Origin: an uncultured Sphingomonadaceae bacterium | GTDB lineage: Bacteria > Pseudomonadota > Alphaproteobacteria > Sphingomonadales > Sphingomonadaceae | Length of the DNA: 6,051 nucleotides | Direction: 5' to 3' | NCBI GenBank assembly: GCA_937920575.1 | Contig: CAKZSF010000015.1 | Span: 1-6,051 of the forward strand | Part shown: piece after piece, positions 1 to 5,867 of the stretch | How the letters are laid out: each line of letters opens with the position of its first letter | Numbering within the stretch: the stretch's first letter is position 1 | Made by a program: the position numbers and the translations under genes | The notes under the pieces: model-generated | Databases searched by the model: none | Told to the model about the DNA's origin: nothing | The model's input: the letters and a program-made list of their open reading frames with translations, nothing else

Positions 1-1329
1 TAGGACCCAGCGCTTCAATTCGACTGCCTCTTGCCCGGTTAGCGCAGCGGCGAAGATCGAATCCGCCGCCTGAAACACATGGTGGCCTTCGTCAAAGATC
101 AGGCGGGTGGGGCGTTGGGCATGGTCGCGGCCACGCGCGGCGTTGACCATCACCAGCGCATGATTGGCAATCACAAGATCAGCCTGTGCGCTGTCTCTCG
201 CGGCGCGTTCGATGAAGCATTTGCGGTAATGCGGGCAGCCAGCATAGACGCATTCACCGCGCTGATCGGTTAGCGAGACGATGCCGCGCTTGCGGAACAG
301 CGTGCCGAGCCAGCCCGGCAGATCACCGCCGATCATATCGCCGTCTTGCGTGTAGGCTGCCCAGCGCGCGACCAGCTGCGCCAGGACGGCTGCGCGTCCG
401 CCAAAACCGCCTTGCAGCGCGTCCTCCAGATTAAGCAGGCAAAGATAATTCTCTCGCCCCTTGCGCACCACCACAGGCGGTGTTCCGTCCGCGCGGGTCT
501 CTGGCCATGCCCGGCGCGATTCCTGCCGCAATTGGCGTTGCAGGTTCTTGGTGAAGGTCGAAACCCAGACGGTGCCTTGTGATTGTTCCGCCCATAGCGA
601 GGAGGGCGCGAGATAGCCCAACGTCTTGCCAACCCCTGTGCCTGCCTGTGCTAGCAGGACATGCGGCAACGCTTCTTTGCGGCGCGGCGCAAAAACATTG
701 GCCGTATCGGCGGCATAATCGCGCTGTCCCTCGCGCCTTTCCGCCCCTTCGCCTGTTAGCGTATCTAGGCGCCGGATCACCTCGTCTTCCGCCAGTTCAA
801 CCTGTTTGGGTTGCGGGCGCTCTGCGGTTTCCTCCCATTCGGGCAGGCGAGAGAACAGCCATTTTTCGCTCCGCTCCGGCCGCGCGACATGTGGGGTAAG
901 AACTTGCGCCCACGGCCAACGCAATTTGGCCAGCGATTGCAACACAGCCCAAGCGCCTTCCCGCTCTGCCCATTCGGCGGAGCCACAGACAGCGAGCAAG
1001 GCACCTGCGGCCTGTTGCAAAAACGCTGGCACATCGGCGTCATTGGCGGGCTCTTCAAGTGCCAAGGCCTGCGCCAGCCCCTTGGGCGTTGGCACACAAA
1101 AGCGTGCTGGGTGAATGAAGGCGAACAATTCCAGCAGATCAAGGCCTGACAAATCAGGATAACCAAGCCGCGTCGCAACCAGCGGTGCATTGATCAGCAG
1201 CAGCGGCGTATCCGCCGCTGCCATGATCGCCTCACCTTTGCCCAGCGCGCTCGTCGCGCCATCGGGTCGGCGCAGCCATGTGCCGGCATGCGATGCGTAA
1301 AGCGCCGGGAGGCTAAGCGTTTCGATCAC
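1..1329 (-). CDS. Rad3/XPD-family (DinG-like) ATP-dependent DNA helicase with Fe-S cluster, C-terminus outside window
   Basis: Superfamily 2 DNA helicase of the Rad3/XPD/DinG group, which unwinds DNA 5' to 3' in repair and replication-conflict resolution; 443 N-terminal residues are visible and the reading frame runs off the window at position 1. Seen in order: a Q-motif-like GQRDYA (about 201-206), Walker A AGTGVGKT (229-236, catalytic Lys235), motif Ia WVSTFTKNLQ, four cysteines at 297, 360, 365 and 371 placed as the family's 4Fe-4S ligands, the IANHALV segment, and a DEGHH Walker B/DEAH box at 413-417. The helicase motifs after this (III-VI) are not in view. About 200 residues precede the helicase core and look like a degenerate exonuclease-type domain. 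The start is a GTG at 1329, directly after an in-frame TAA three codons upstream and without a clear ribosome-binding site. An ATG at 1224, preceded by AGGTGAGG, is the alternative, but the residues before it look family-like. The channel gene lies 59 bp upstream on the same strand. Confidence 0.93.
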   Translation of the reverse strand, partial: MIETLSLPALYASHAGTWLRRPDGATSALGKGEAIMAAADTPLLLINAPLVATRLGYPDLSGLDLLELFAFIHPARFCVPTPKGLAQALALEEPANDADVPAFLQQAAGALLAVCGSAEWAEREGAWAVLQSLAKLRWPWAQVLTPHVARPERSEKWLFSRLPEWEETAERPQPKQVELAEDEVIRRLDTLTGEGAERREGQRDYAADTANVFAPRRKEALPHVLLAQAGTGVGKTLGYLAPSSLWAEQSQGTVWVSTFTKNLQRQLRQESRRAWPETRADGTPPVVVRKGRENYLCLLNLEDALQGGFGGRAAVLAQLVARWAAYTQDGDMIGGDLPGWLGTLFRKRGIVSLTDQRGECVYAGCPHYRKCFIERAARDSAQADLVIANHALVMVNAARGRDHAQRPTRLIFDEGHHVFQAADSIFAAALTGQEAVELKRWVL

Positions 1330-1338
1330 ACGAGTGTG
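1327..1338. repeat. Short inverted repeat over the helicase GTG start
   Basis: CACAC-GA-GTGTG, perfect 5-bp arms around a 2-base centre. The arm at 1327-1331 includes the putative GTG start codon of the helicase, so a protein bound here or a small hairpin could affect its expression. An element this short can arise by chance; no regulator is identified. Confidence 0.25.
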
Positions 1339-1380
1339 TTAGAACGCAAACGGAACGCGGGCTAGAGACTTATCGCGATC

Positions 1381-1400
1381 GCTCCCCACTATTTGGGAGC
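1381..1400. other. Hairpin spanning the channel gene stop codon
   Basis: GCTCCC (1381-1386) pairs with GGGAGC (1395-1400) around an 8-base loop that contains the TAG stop (1391-1389) of the MscS-type gene. On the minus strand, the direction of transcription here, no T run follows, so it is not a convincing intrinsic terminator for that gene. The T run (1402-1406) lies on the plus side, where no gene needs terminating. It could protect the 3' end or slow transcription between the channel and helicase genes, or mean nothing. Confidence 0.3.
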
Positions 1401-2255
1401 ATTTTTGCCCGCGAGCGGAACAGGTTCTGCGAAAGTGTGCGTAACATAGGGGAACGGGATTTCGATCTTTGCCTGATCCAAGGCGCGTTTGATGGCGAAG
1501 ACGATTTCGCTCTTTGTCGCGCGCTGCTCTCCGGGCTTCGAAGACCCCCACCAACGGACTAAGAAATCAACCGAGCTGGAATTGAATTCCTGCGCAAACA
1601 CATCGACGGGTTGATCATTGTTGATACTGCCGACGGTTTTAACTGCATTGCGAATGACCTCTTGGGCCTGCGGGAGATCGGTGTCGTAAGACACGCCGAT
1701 TACCACTGAATCCCGACGTTCCTCGTCTTGAGTCAGGATTTCAACCGGGTTCTTGAACAGGATTGAATTGGGCACGATTGTCAATTCGTTGGACAATTGG
1801 CGAATATGGGTTTCGCGCAGTGTAATATGCGTTACCTTACCGCGAATTCCCTCCACCTCGATGACGTCGCCGATGCGCATTTCTTGCCGCAGCATAATGA
1901 GCATTCCGGCGAGAAAGTTCTCAAAGATGTCTTGGAAAGCAAAGCCGACAGCCAGTGCGCCGATTCCGAGTCCTGCCACCAGGCTTGAAGGGGTCAGGCC
2001 AGGCATGGCAACGGTCATAGCGATTAGAAGTCCGACGACCCACACGCCCAGTTTCACAAGCGTCTTGACCAATTGCTTAAGGCTCTCTCGCATTGGCGTG
2101 TTTTCAACAACGCGGCTTACGATCGACAATGCCAGTTTTGCGGCAAGCCAAGTGATCACGATGATCATGGTGGCAATGGCCAGTCCCGGCAACGATGCGA
2201 CAAAGCCTTGGGCCATTGAAAAGATCTGCTCTTTCAAAGTCTCAATGTAATTCAT
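1389..2255 (-). CDS. mscS: Small-conductance mechanosensitive channel, MscS family
   Basis: Inner-membrane channel that opens under membrane tension and releases solutes during hypo-osmotic shock. The 288 residues match the size of the classical E. coli MscS (286). Three hydrophobic helices are visible: about 20-45, 62-85 and 90-122. The third carries the Gly/Ala-rich pore pattern GLGIGALAVGFAFQ (95-108), then the family hallmark QDIFENFLAGM. The cytoplasmic beta domain follows (RIGDVIEVEG at 127-136, TIVPNS at 159-164), and the C-terminal alpha/beta domain ends with IPFPYVTHTF (266-275). I chose the ATG at 2255 because an AGGAG at 2264-2260 lies four bases upstream. The frame stays open 22 codons further, to an ATG at 2321, but that extension is not family-like and lacks this site. 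The gene is divergent from the lysyl-tRNA synthetase and may be cotranscribed with the downstream helicase. MscS paralogues are common, so orthology to E. coli mscS itself is not proven. Confidence 0.95.
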   Translation of the reverse strand: MNYIETLKEQIFSMAQGFVASLPGLAIATMIIVITWLAAKLALSIVSRVVENTPMRESLKQLVKTLVKLGVWVVGLLIAMTVAMPGLTPSSLVAGLGIGALAVGFAFQDIFENFLAGMLIMLRQEMRIGDVIEVEGIRGKVTHITLRETHIRQLSNELTIVPNSILFKNPVEILTQDEERRDSVVIGVSYDTDLPQAQEVIRNAVKTVGSINNDQPVDVFAQEFNSSSVDFLVRWWGSSKPGEQRATKSEIVFAIKRALDQAKIEIPFPYVTHTFAEPVPLAGKNAPK

Positions 2256-2383
2256 GGTACTCCTGAGTTGTTGTTTCCAAACCAACGGACAGTCATGTGC
2301 AATGTTCCGAAATCGGGTCATGGGTGACCACGGCTTTGCTTCGGACTTGCAAGATGCACGCCTATCAGCAACAGGCTATCCCC
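2256..2383. promoter_or_regulatory. Divergent intergenic region between channel and lysyl-tRNA synthetase genes
   Basis: These 128 bp must carry or border promoters for both divergent genes. No strong consensus promoter stands out. For the channel gene, a minus-strand TTGCAC (2302-2297) lies 17 bases before a weak TGGAAA; this is only a candidate. An inverted repeat GGTCA-TGGG-TGACC (2316-2329) sits near the middle and could be an operator. If lysyl-tRNA synthetase translation starts earlier, at the ATG at 2354, the region is shorter. Confidence 0.4.
2316..2329. repeat. Inverted repeat in the divergent promoter region
   Basis: GGTCA (2316-2320), spacer TGGG, TGACC (2325-2329): perfect 5-bp arms with a 4-base spacer, dyad length 14, typical of a dimeric regulator site. 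No cognate regulator gene is nearby. It is possible that it is a chance palindrome. Confidence 0.25.
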
Positions 2384-4009
2384 ATGAGTATGACCGAACT
2401 GATCGAAGCAGCCCGCAATTCCAAGGCATGGCCTTTTCTGGAAGCGCAACGTCTTGCAAAACGCTATCCTGATGGCGTGAAACCCGATGGTTCGCCGGTG
2501 CTGTTCGAGACCGGCTATGGCCCCAGCGGCCTGCCGCATATCGGGACATTTCAAGAGGTTTTGCGCACCACGTTCGTACGGCGCGCTTACGAAGCGTTGA
2601 TTGGTGCCAAGCCAGAGGATGGCAAGACGCGGCTGGTTGCATTTAGCGATGACATGGACGGTTTGCGCAAAGTGCCGGACAATTTGCCCAATCAGGCGTT
2701 GCTGACCGAGAATTTGCACAAACCGCTGAGCCGCATTCCCGATCCGTTCGAGAAGTTTGAAAGCTTCGCGCATCACAACAACGCGATGCTGCGTGACTTT
2801 CTTGATCGTTTCGGATTTGACTATGAGTTCGTTGCGGCGAGCGACCAATACAATTCTGGCGCATTCGATGATGCGCTGCGCAACGTGCTCGCCAACAATC
2901 AGGCGATCCTGGACATCATGCTGCCAACGCTGAGGGCAGAGCGCGCGGCAACGTACTCGCCGATCATGCCGATTTCGCCGACCACGGGACACGTCTTGCA
3001 GGTTCCGGTCGAGATTGTGGACGCGCAAGAAGGTATCGTTCGCTTCACTGACGAGGACGGCACAACCCTTGAGCAATCCGTGTTGGGCGGCATGGCCAAG
3101 CTGCAATGGAAAGTCGATTTTGCGATGCGCTGGGTTGCGCTCGGGGTTGATTACGAAATGTACGGCAAGGATCTGACTGACACGGGCGTGCAATCCGGAA
3201 AGATTGCCAAGGTATTGGGCGGCCGTAAACCAGAAGGGCTGATCTACGAGCTGTTCCTCGATGCCAATGGTGAGAAGATTTCGAAATCGAAAGGTAACGG
3301 CCTGACGATTGAGGAATGGCTGACCTATGGCAGTGAGGAGAGCCTTGGCTTCTACATCTTCCCCAACCCGAAAAGCGCAAAGCAGCTGCATGTCGGTGTG
3401 ATCCCGCGTGCGGTGGACGATTATTGGCAGTTCCGCGAACGGCTGGCCGACCAACCGCTGGACAAGCAGTTGGGTAATCCAGCGTGGCACTTGCTGCGTG
3501 CGAACGGACAAGGCGAGGGGGCAGAAGCGCCCGGAGCGGGTGAGACATTGCCGGTCACGTTTGGTTTGCTGCTCAATCTCGCCAGCGTGCTGGGTGCGGA
3601 GGCGACTTCGGAGAATCTCGCAGAATATCTTCGCAGCTATCTCGGCGACGTCGAGATTCGCCCAGAGCTGGAGCGGCTGATCGATTGTGCGATCAACTAC
3701 ACGCGCGATTTCGTGGCCCCAACGCTGAACAAGCGCGCGCCAACCGCCAATGAGGCGGCGGCTTTAACGGCTCTCGATGCGCAGCTTGCAACCACCCCGC
3801 CGGAAACACCGGCAGAGGACATTCAGACGCTGGTATACGAAATCGGCAAAGATGAGGCGCACGGATTTGAAAATCTGCGCGACTGGTTCCGCGCCTTGTA
3901 CGAGACACTGCTTGGCAGCGAGCAGGGCCCTCGAATGGGTAGTTTCATCGCGCTCTATGGTGTTGAAAATTCACGCAAACTGATTGCTGAGGCGCTAGCG
4001 CGACAATAG
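2384..4009 (+). CDS. lysS: Class I lysine--tRNA ligase (archaeal-type LysRS)
   Basis: Charges tRNA-Lys with lysine using ATP in the cytoplasm. It is the class I form, unrelated in fold to the class II LysRS of E. coli and eukaryotes; the class I form is found in most archaea and in alphaproteobacteria, among other bacteria. The 541 residues carry the class I signatures: GYGPSGLPHIGTF with the HIGH-type motif at 52-55, and KISKSKGNG with the KMSKS-type loop at 298-302. FSDDMDGLRKVP, just after the first motif, and the following helical region also fit the family, with an alpha-helical anticodon-binding tail. The start is uncertain. I prefer the ATG at 2384 (MSMTELIEAAR), since family members usually begin shortly before a similar segment and a weak AGG lies eight bases upstream. 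ATGs at 2390, 2354 and 2297 are in frame. The gene is also called lysK in some genomes. It stands alone, with the cytochrome gene 88 bp downstream. Confidence 0.96.
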   Translation: MSMTELIEAARNSKAWPFLEAQRLAKRYPDGVKPDGSPVLFETGYGPSGLPHIGTFQEVLRTTFVRRAYEALIGAKPEDGKTRLVAFSDDMDGLRKVPDNLPNQALLTENLHKPLSRIPDPFEKFESFAHHNNAMLRDFLDRFGFDYEFVAASDQYNSGAFDDALRNVLANNQAILDIMLPTLRAERAATYSPIMPISPTTGHVLQVPVEIVDAQEGIVRFTDEDGTTLEQSVLGGMAKLQWKVDFAMRWVALGVDYEMYGKDLTDTGVQSGKIAKVLGGRKPEGLIYELFLDANGEKISKSKGNGLTIEEWLTYGSEESLGFYIFPNPKSAKQLHVGVIPRAVDDYWQFRERLADQPLDKQLGNPAWHLLRANGQGEGAEAPGAGETLPVTFGLLLNLASVLGAEATSENLAEYLRSYLGDVEIRPELERLIDCAINYTRDFVAPTLNKRAPTANEAAALTALDAQLATTPPETPAEDIQTLVYEIGKDEAHGFENLRDWFRALYETLLGSEQGPRMGSFIALYGVENSRKLIAEALARQ

Positions 4010-4036
4010 GCCGTTTGGGCCGTTAGGGCTGCACAC

Positions 4037-4064
4037 TTGCGCGAAACCGTCGCTCCACTACACT
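4037..4064 (+). promoter_or_regulatory. Possible sigma70-type promoter for the cytochrome b561 gene
   Basis: TTGCGC (4037-4042), a 16-base spacer and TACACT (4059-4064), 33 bases before the start codon of the cytochrome gene. The -35 matches the consensus at three of six positions and the -10 at four of six, so this is a candidate only. Read-through from the lysyl-tRNA synthetase gene is equally possible, since no terminator with a T run is seen in the 88-bp gap. Confidence 0.25.
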
Positions 4065-4097
4065 TGCCATCAGGGAAGTTTATGGAGGGGACTGACA

Positions 4098-4655
4098 ATG
4101 ACAAGCGCAACCAAAGGCCGCTATTCTGGCGTTTCAATGCTGCTGCACTGGCTGATCGCGGCGGCCGTGATCGCAAACTGGCGGATCGCTGAAACAGCTG
4201 AACACGCTGCGACGGAAGAAGCAGGTCGTGCGATCATGAAGAACCATTTTTCCATCGGCGTGGTCATGTTCGTGCTGGTGATCGCAGCCTTGTTGTGGCG
4301 GACAAAGAATCGTCCGCCGGCCATGCCTGATCATTTTGCGGGCTGGGAAAAGATGCTGGCCAAGGTCACACATTGGCTTTTTTACACGTTGCTGTTGGTC
4401 ATGCCGCTGGCAGGCTGGTTTGCCATGTCCAAATACGGTGCGCCGATCAGCGTGTTTGGGTTGTTTGAACTGCCACCCTTGCCGGTTGCACAGGATCCAG
4501 CGGGCGCGAAATCCATTTTCGAAAGCCACGCCTTGGCAGGGCAGGCTATGCTGATCCTCTTGGTGTTGCATATCCTGGGCACGTTGAAGCACACCATCCT
4601 GGATAAGGATGGCAACATCTTTCGCATGTTGCCGTTCGGATCGCCCAAGGCATAA
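4098..4655 (+). CDS. Cytochrome b561-family membrane protein (CybB type)
   Basis: Small di-heme b-type cytochrome of the inner membrane, of the bacterial CybB group, which passes electrons from quinol to an acceptor; E. coli CybB has been reported as a superoxide:quinone oxidoreductase. The 185 residues form four hydrophobic helices: about 12-29, 50-68, 91-110 and 144-164. Candidate heme-ligand histidines sit in or at the ends of these helices: His17 (LLHWL), His50 (KNHFSIG), His92 (VTHWLFY), and His144 and His158 (ESHALAG, VLHILG). The length is usual for the family. The ATG at 4098 is well supported by GGAGGGG at 4084-4090, seven bases upstream. The stop lies 27 bp before a strong hairpin. 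No partner such as a YceI-type lipocalin is adjacent, so the physiological electron partner cannot be read from context. Confidence 0.93.
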   Translation: MTSATKGRYSGVSMLLHWLIAAAVIANWRIAETAEHAATEEAGRAIMKNHFSIGVVMFVLVIAALLWRTKNRPPAMPDHFAGWEKMLAKVTHWLFYTLLLVMPLAGWFAMSKYGAPISVFGLFELPPLPVAQDPAGAKSIFESHALAGQAMLILLVLHILGTLKHTILDKDGNIFRMLPFGSPKA

Positions 4656-4682
4656 GCGAACACACTCAGCAAACAGACAAAA

Positions 4683-4715
4683 GAAAGCCCCCGCCGGAGA
4701 GTGGCGGGGGCTTTC
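4683..4715. terminator. Hairpin terminator between convergent genes
   Basis: A perfect 13-bp stem, GAAAGCCCCCGCC (4683-4695) with its exact complement at 4703-4715, encloses the 7-base loop GGAGAGT. It lies 27 bp past the stop of the cytochrome gene and 27 bp past the stop of the converging RcnB-like gene. On the minus strand the stem is followed by CTTTTGTC, a fair T tract. On the plus strand only the TTT inside the stem is present, followed by CATAGG. It is therefore likely to terminate the minus-strand gene well and the plus-strand gene less surely. Confidence 0.85.
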
Positions 4716-4742
4716 CATAGGCCGTTTCGGGCCTGTTGTAGC

Positions 4743-5867
4743 TTACCAGAAGAAGTCGTGAATTACGTCAACAACTTCGCCGGTATAGACATCCACCAGC
4801 ATCACATCGTCATAGTAGCGGACCCAGCGATAGGAGCCATAGACGGCTGGCAGGCGATACTGCCACGGATCGTTGATCCAGTACCGGTTGGAATAGAACA
4901 GGCTGTCCAAGAAGAAGCCAATGCTAAGGCGACGGTACGAATAGTGGCGATAGGGCGAGTAGTACCGGCCTAGACGGAATGTCCGGTGGTTGCGCGACCG
5001 GTAATTGTGCCAATTATACCGGTTGTTGTGACGCCAGCTGCGGTTCCACCGGCGGTGATCCCGCTTGTAGCTGCGACGTCCGTCACGATAGCCATTGCGG
5101 TATCCGCTACGGTTGTTGCGGTAGGTGTTGTTGCGACCACTCCGATAGCCATCGCGGTAGCCTCTGCGACTGCCATTGCGATAGTCCCGACGGTTGTCGC
5201 GACGCTCGGCGCGGTTGTCCCGGCGATCACCACGGCGTTCGGCACGCCTGTCGCCACTGTTGCTCCGCCACTGCTCACCGCGATTGGTGTAGGACGTGTT
5301 GCGGCTTTGGCTGGTGTAGGTGCGGTTGCGCTGCTGGCTTTCCTGCCTGCGAATGCGACGCTCTGTTTGACGCTCACTGTCAGCACGGCGATAATTGTTG
5401 CCACTGCGCGTGCGGATGTTCTCCGCCCGGCGTTGCGACCGTTGCTCGATATTGGTCGAACGGCGATCCCCGCGGCGCTCCATAGTGCGGGCCTGACGCG
5501 TCGTGCGATTCTCTACTCGCTGAGCGCGCTGCGTGTTGCCGCGATTGTTGGCGCGTTGAGCACGGTTGTCTCCGCGGCTTTGCGTGCGTTGTGCGCGATT
5601 GTCGCTGCGGCGCTCTGTGCGTTGAGCGCGGTTTTGGCCGCGACGCTCAGTGCGCTGGGCACGGCGTTCGCCACGGTTAGAGCGCTGTTGACGTTGCGCT
5701 CGCTGCTGACCTCGGTTTGAACGCTGAGCACGCTGCTCTGATCGATCACTGCGAGCGCGTTGCTCTGCCTCTGCGGCGGCGGCAACGCTGGCGGGTACAG
5801 CAGATACGGCAAGGGCGGCTGCCAAGGCTGCAAATGCGCTAGTTTTCATAAGTTTGGCCAGTTCCAT
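4743..5867 (-). CDS. Exported, extremely arginine-rich protein with C-terminal RcnB-like domain
   Basis: Predicted secreted or periplasmic protein of 374 residues; its function is not known. A Sec signal peptide is visible: Lys5 and Lys8, then an Ala/Leu/Val core (11-30) ending in AAAAEA. Residues 37-313 are low complexity, about one third arginine. They contain seven RAQR units between 46 and 117, then RRGDRR/ERRDNRR stretches, two GYRxGYRxG copies (236-244, 255-263) and an aromatic- and His-rich stretch (271-312). The final 60 residues are ordered-looking: YWINDPWQYRLP, then YRWVRYYDDVMLVD and YTGEVVDVIHDFFW, the pattern of the RcnB family. That family is named for an E. coli periplasmic protein in nickel/cobalt homeostasis, but many alphaproteobacterial members carry only this tail, so a metal role is not shown. 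The ATG at 5867 was chosen for the strong GGGAGG six bases upstream and the signal peptide. An ATG at 5849 is possible; the frame is open to 6047, but without such support. No rcnA or rcnR is nearby. Confidence 0.88.
   Translation of the reverse strand: MELAKLMKTSAFAALAAALAVSAVPASVAAAAEAEQRARSDRSEQRAQRSNRGQQRAQRQQRSNRGERRAQRTERRGQNRAQRTERRSDNRAQRTQSRGDNRAQRANNRGNTQRAQRVENRTTRQARTMERRGDRRSTNIEQRSQRRAENIRTRSGNNYRRADSERQTERRIRRQESQQRNRTYTSQSRNTSYTNRGEQWRSNSGDRRAERRGDRRDNRAERRDNRRDYRNGSRRGYRDGYRSGRNNTYRNNRSGYRNGYRDGRRSYKRDHRRWNRSWRHNNRYNWHNYRSRNHRTFRLGRYYSPYRHYSYRRLSIGFFLDSLFYSNRYWINDPWQYRLPAVYGSYRWVRYYDDVMLVDVYTGEVVDVIHDFFW
4932..5255 (-). repeat. Arg/Asp/Gly/Tyr low-complexity tract in the RcnB-like protein
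   Basis: Encodes residues 205-312. RRGDRR- and ERRDNRR-like units come first. Next are two near-copies of GYRxGYRxG, at 5136-5162 and 5079-5105, which share the nucleotide run ATGGCTATCG on the coding strand. Last is a stretch rich in Arg, Tyr, Trp, Asn and His. It is part of the coding sequence and not a mobile element. Confidence 0.7.
5517..5732 (-). repeat. RAQR tandem repeats in the RcnB-like protein
   Basis: Seven RAQR motifs begin at residues 46, 56, 69, 80, 91, 102 and 114. The core, residues 69-112 (nucleotides 5532-5663), is a regular tandem array of 11-residue, 33-base units: RAQRTERRGQN, RAQRTERRSDN, RAQRTQSRGDN and RAQRANNRGNT. The nucleotide copies differ mostly at third codon positions. 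Confidence 0.85.

Noticed and set aside
777..1190. Other frames within the helicase region on both strands
   Set aside because: The helicase frame carries Walker A, Fe-S cysteines and a DEGH box in order; the alternatives have no motifs or start signals.
2318..3511. Long minus-strand frame of 397 codons opposite the lysyl-tRNA synthetase
   Set aside because: It lies wholly inside a confidently identified gene, its product has no recognisable motif and an odd composition, and long antisense frames are common in this codon usage.
4006..4727. The 11-mer ATAGGCCGTTT occurs at 4006-4016 and 4717-4727, both near gene ends and followed by GGGCC
   Set aside because: A few shared 11-mers are expected by chance in a window of this size, and neither copy forms a convincing terminator with a T run.
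4979..5485. Cysteine- and glycine-rich plus-strand frame that resembles a metal-binding protein
   Set aside because: Also antisense to the arginine-rich repeats; the Cys/Gly/Asp composition comes from the same repeated codons read in another frame. No start signal or family pattern.
4986..5720. Long plus-strand open frame opposite the arginine-rich gene, giving a very hydrophobic Val/Ala/Ile/Thr protein
   Set aside because: It is the mirror of the arginine-rich repeats: Arg codons CGN on one strand give a string of Ala/Thr/Val codons on the other. No ribosome-binding site or recognisable domain supports it, and the minus-strand gene has a signal peptide, a strong ribosome-binding site and a family domain.
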